DNA of 6,242 bases from an uncultured Helicobacteraceae bacterium (GTDB taxonomy: Bacteria > Campylobacterota > Campylobacteria > Campylobacterales > Sulfurimonadaceae): positions 1 to 6,242 of the forward strand of contig CAIUZU010000061.1 of NCBI GenBank assembly GCA_903903705.1. The letters run 5' to 3'. A program made the translations under genes and the position numbers. Positions 5,935-6,242 of this stretch are shown in pieces; the first letter of the stretch is position 1; each line of letters begins with the position of its first letter. Under the pieces are notes generated by a model. It did not search any database and was not told the DNA's origin. It saw only the letters and a list, made by a program, of their open reading frames with translations.

Positions 5935-6242
5935 TTTCTATTTTTAGGTGCATTTTCATCATAATTAAGCAGTTTTAGAATACTTTTTTTATTTGTTTTT
6001 CTTGCAAAATCAATTACGCTGATTCCTTTTGAATCGACGGCATTTTTATCTGCACCCTGCTCTATTAAAAACTTTACCATCTCTGCTCTGCCATAACAAA
6101 CAGCTGCCATTAAAGGGGTAAATCTGCTTTTTCGTTTTGTACTATTTACATCTATCCCTTCTGAAATCATATACTTTACCATTTCAATATTATCATAGGT
6201 TACTGCCATATCAAAAATAGTAACACCCTCTTCATCAAAATC
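5922..6242 (-). CDS. Ankyrin-repeat protein, C-terminal part (cut by window edge)
   Basis: Ankyrin repeats are helix-turn-helix protein-binding modules; bacterial examples often bind partners in the cytoplasm or periplasm, and here no partner can be named. The frame stays open to the right edge, so the in-frame Met at 6209-6207 is probably internal: the 11 codons upstream of it read DFDEEGVTIFD, the opening of an ankyrin repeat. Three repeats are visible: one with MAVTYDNIEMVKYMISEGIDVN, split here as MAVTYDNIEM then VKYMISEGIDVN; one with TPLMAAVCYGRAEM then VKFLIEQGADKNAVD; and a degenerate capping one (GISVIDFARKTNKKSILKLL). A basic, Asn-rich tail follows (KNRNYAR). The stop codon lies inside the 3' end of the CinA-like gene on the other strand. 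Repeat identity is clear; total length and N-terminal targeting cannot be seen. Confidence 0.85.
   Translation of the reverse strand, partial: DFDEEGVTIFDMAVTYDNIEMVKYMISEGIDVNSTKRKSRFTPLMAAVCYGRAEMVKFLIEQGADKNAVDSKGISVIDFARKTNKKSILKLLNYDENAPKNRNYAR

Overview
The window is ordinary chromosomal DNA from a member of the Campylobacterota (Epsilonproteobacteria), most likely a Sulfurimonas-like genus. This rests on AT-rich DNA, AGGA-type ribosome binding sites, TATAAT-like -10 boxes without clear -35 boxes, and recalled resemblance of AspRS and the first adenylate kinase to Helicobacter and Campylobacter proteins. The divergent nadK / aspS-adk arrangement also matches the order I recall from those genera. 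No rRNA, tRNA, CRISPR array, insertion sequence or phage gene is visible.

Layout. At 1-214 (minus) is the N-terminal part of NAD kinase, running off the left edge. A 133-bp divergent promoter region separates it from aspS (348-2105, plus), a bacterial-type aspartyl-tRNA synthetase, probably non-discriminating. A 130-bp stretch dense in inverted repeats (2106-2235) follows. Next is a short-LID adenylate kinase (2236-2796, plus) that most probably starts at a TTG. Tail to tail with it, across a strong terminator, is a second adenylate kinase (2828-3475, minus) of the long-LID, E. coli-like type. A second divergent promoter region (3476-3595) leads to an RhlE-like DEAD-box RNA helicase (3596-4840, plus). 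Convergent with the helicase is a very acidic 95-residue protein of unknown function (4854-5141, minus), whose terminator lies inside the helicase 3' end. A third divergent region with a shared palindromic -10 leads to a stand-alone CinA-N/MoCF-like protein (5200-5934, plus). Its 3' end overlaps by 13 bp an ankyrin-repeat protein (5922-6242, minus) that continues past the right edge.

How the genes relate. NAD kinase makes NADP. AspRS consumes ATP and releases AMP, which adenylate kinase converts to ADP, so the left half is nucleotide and translation housekeeping. The right half is loosely connected: only aspS and the first adk share direction, and strand flips at every other gene boundary, so most genes are probably single transcription units. 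No defence, mobile or biosynthetic system can be supported. The most interesting points are the two architecturally different adenylate kinases side by side, the hairpin-rich gap before the first of them, and the compact palindromic divergent promoters.
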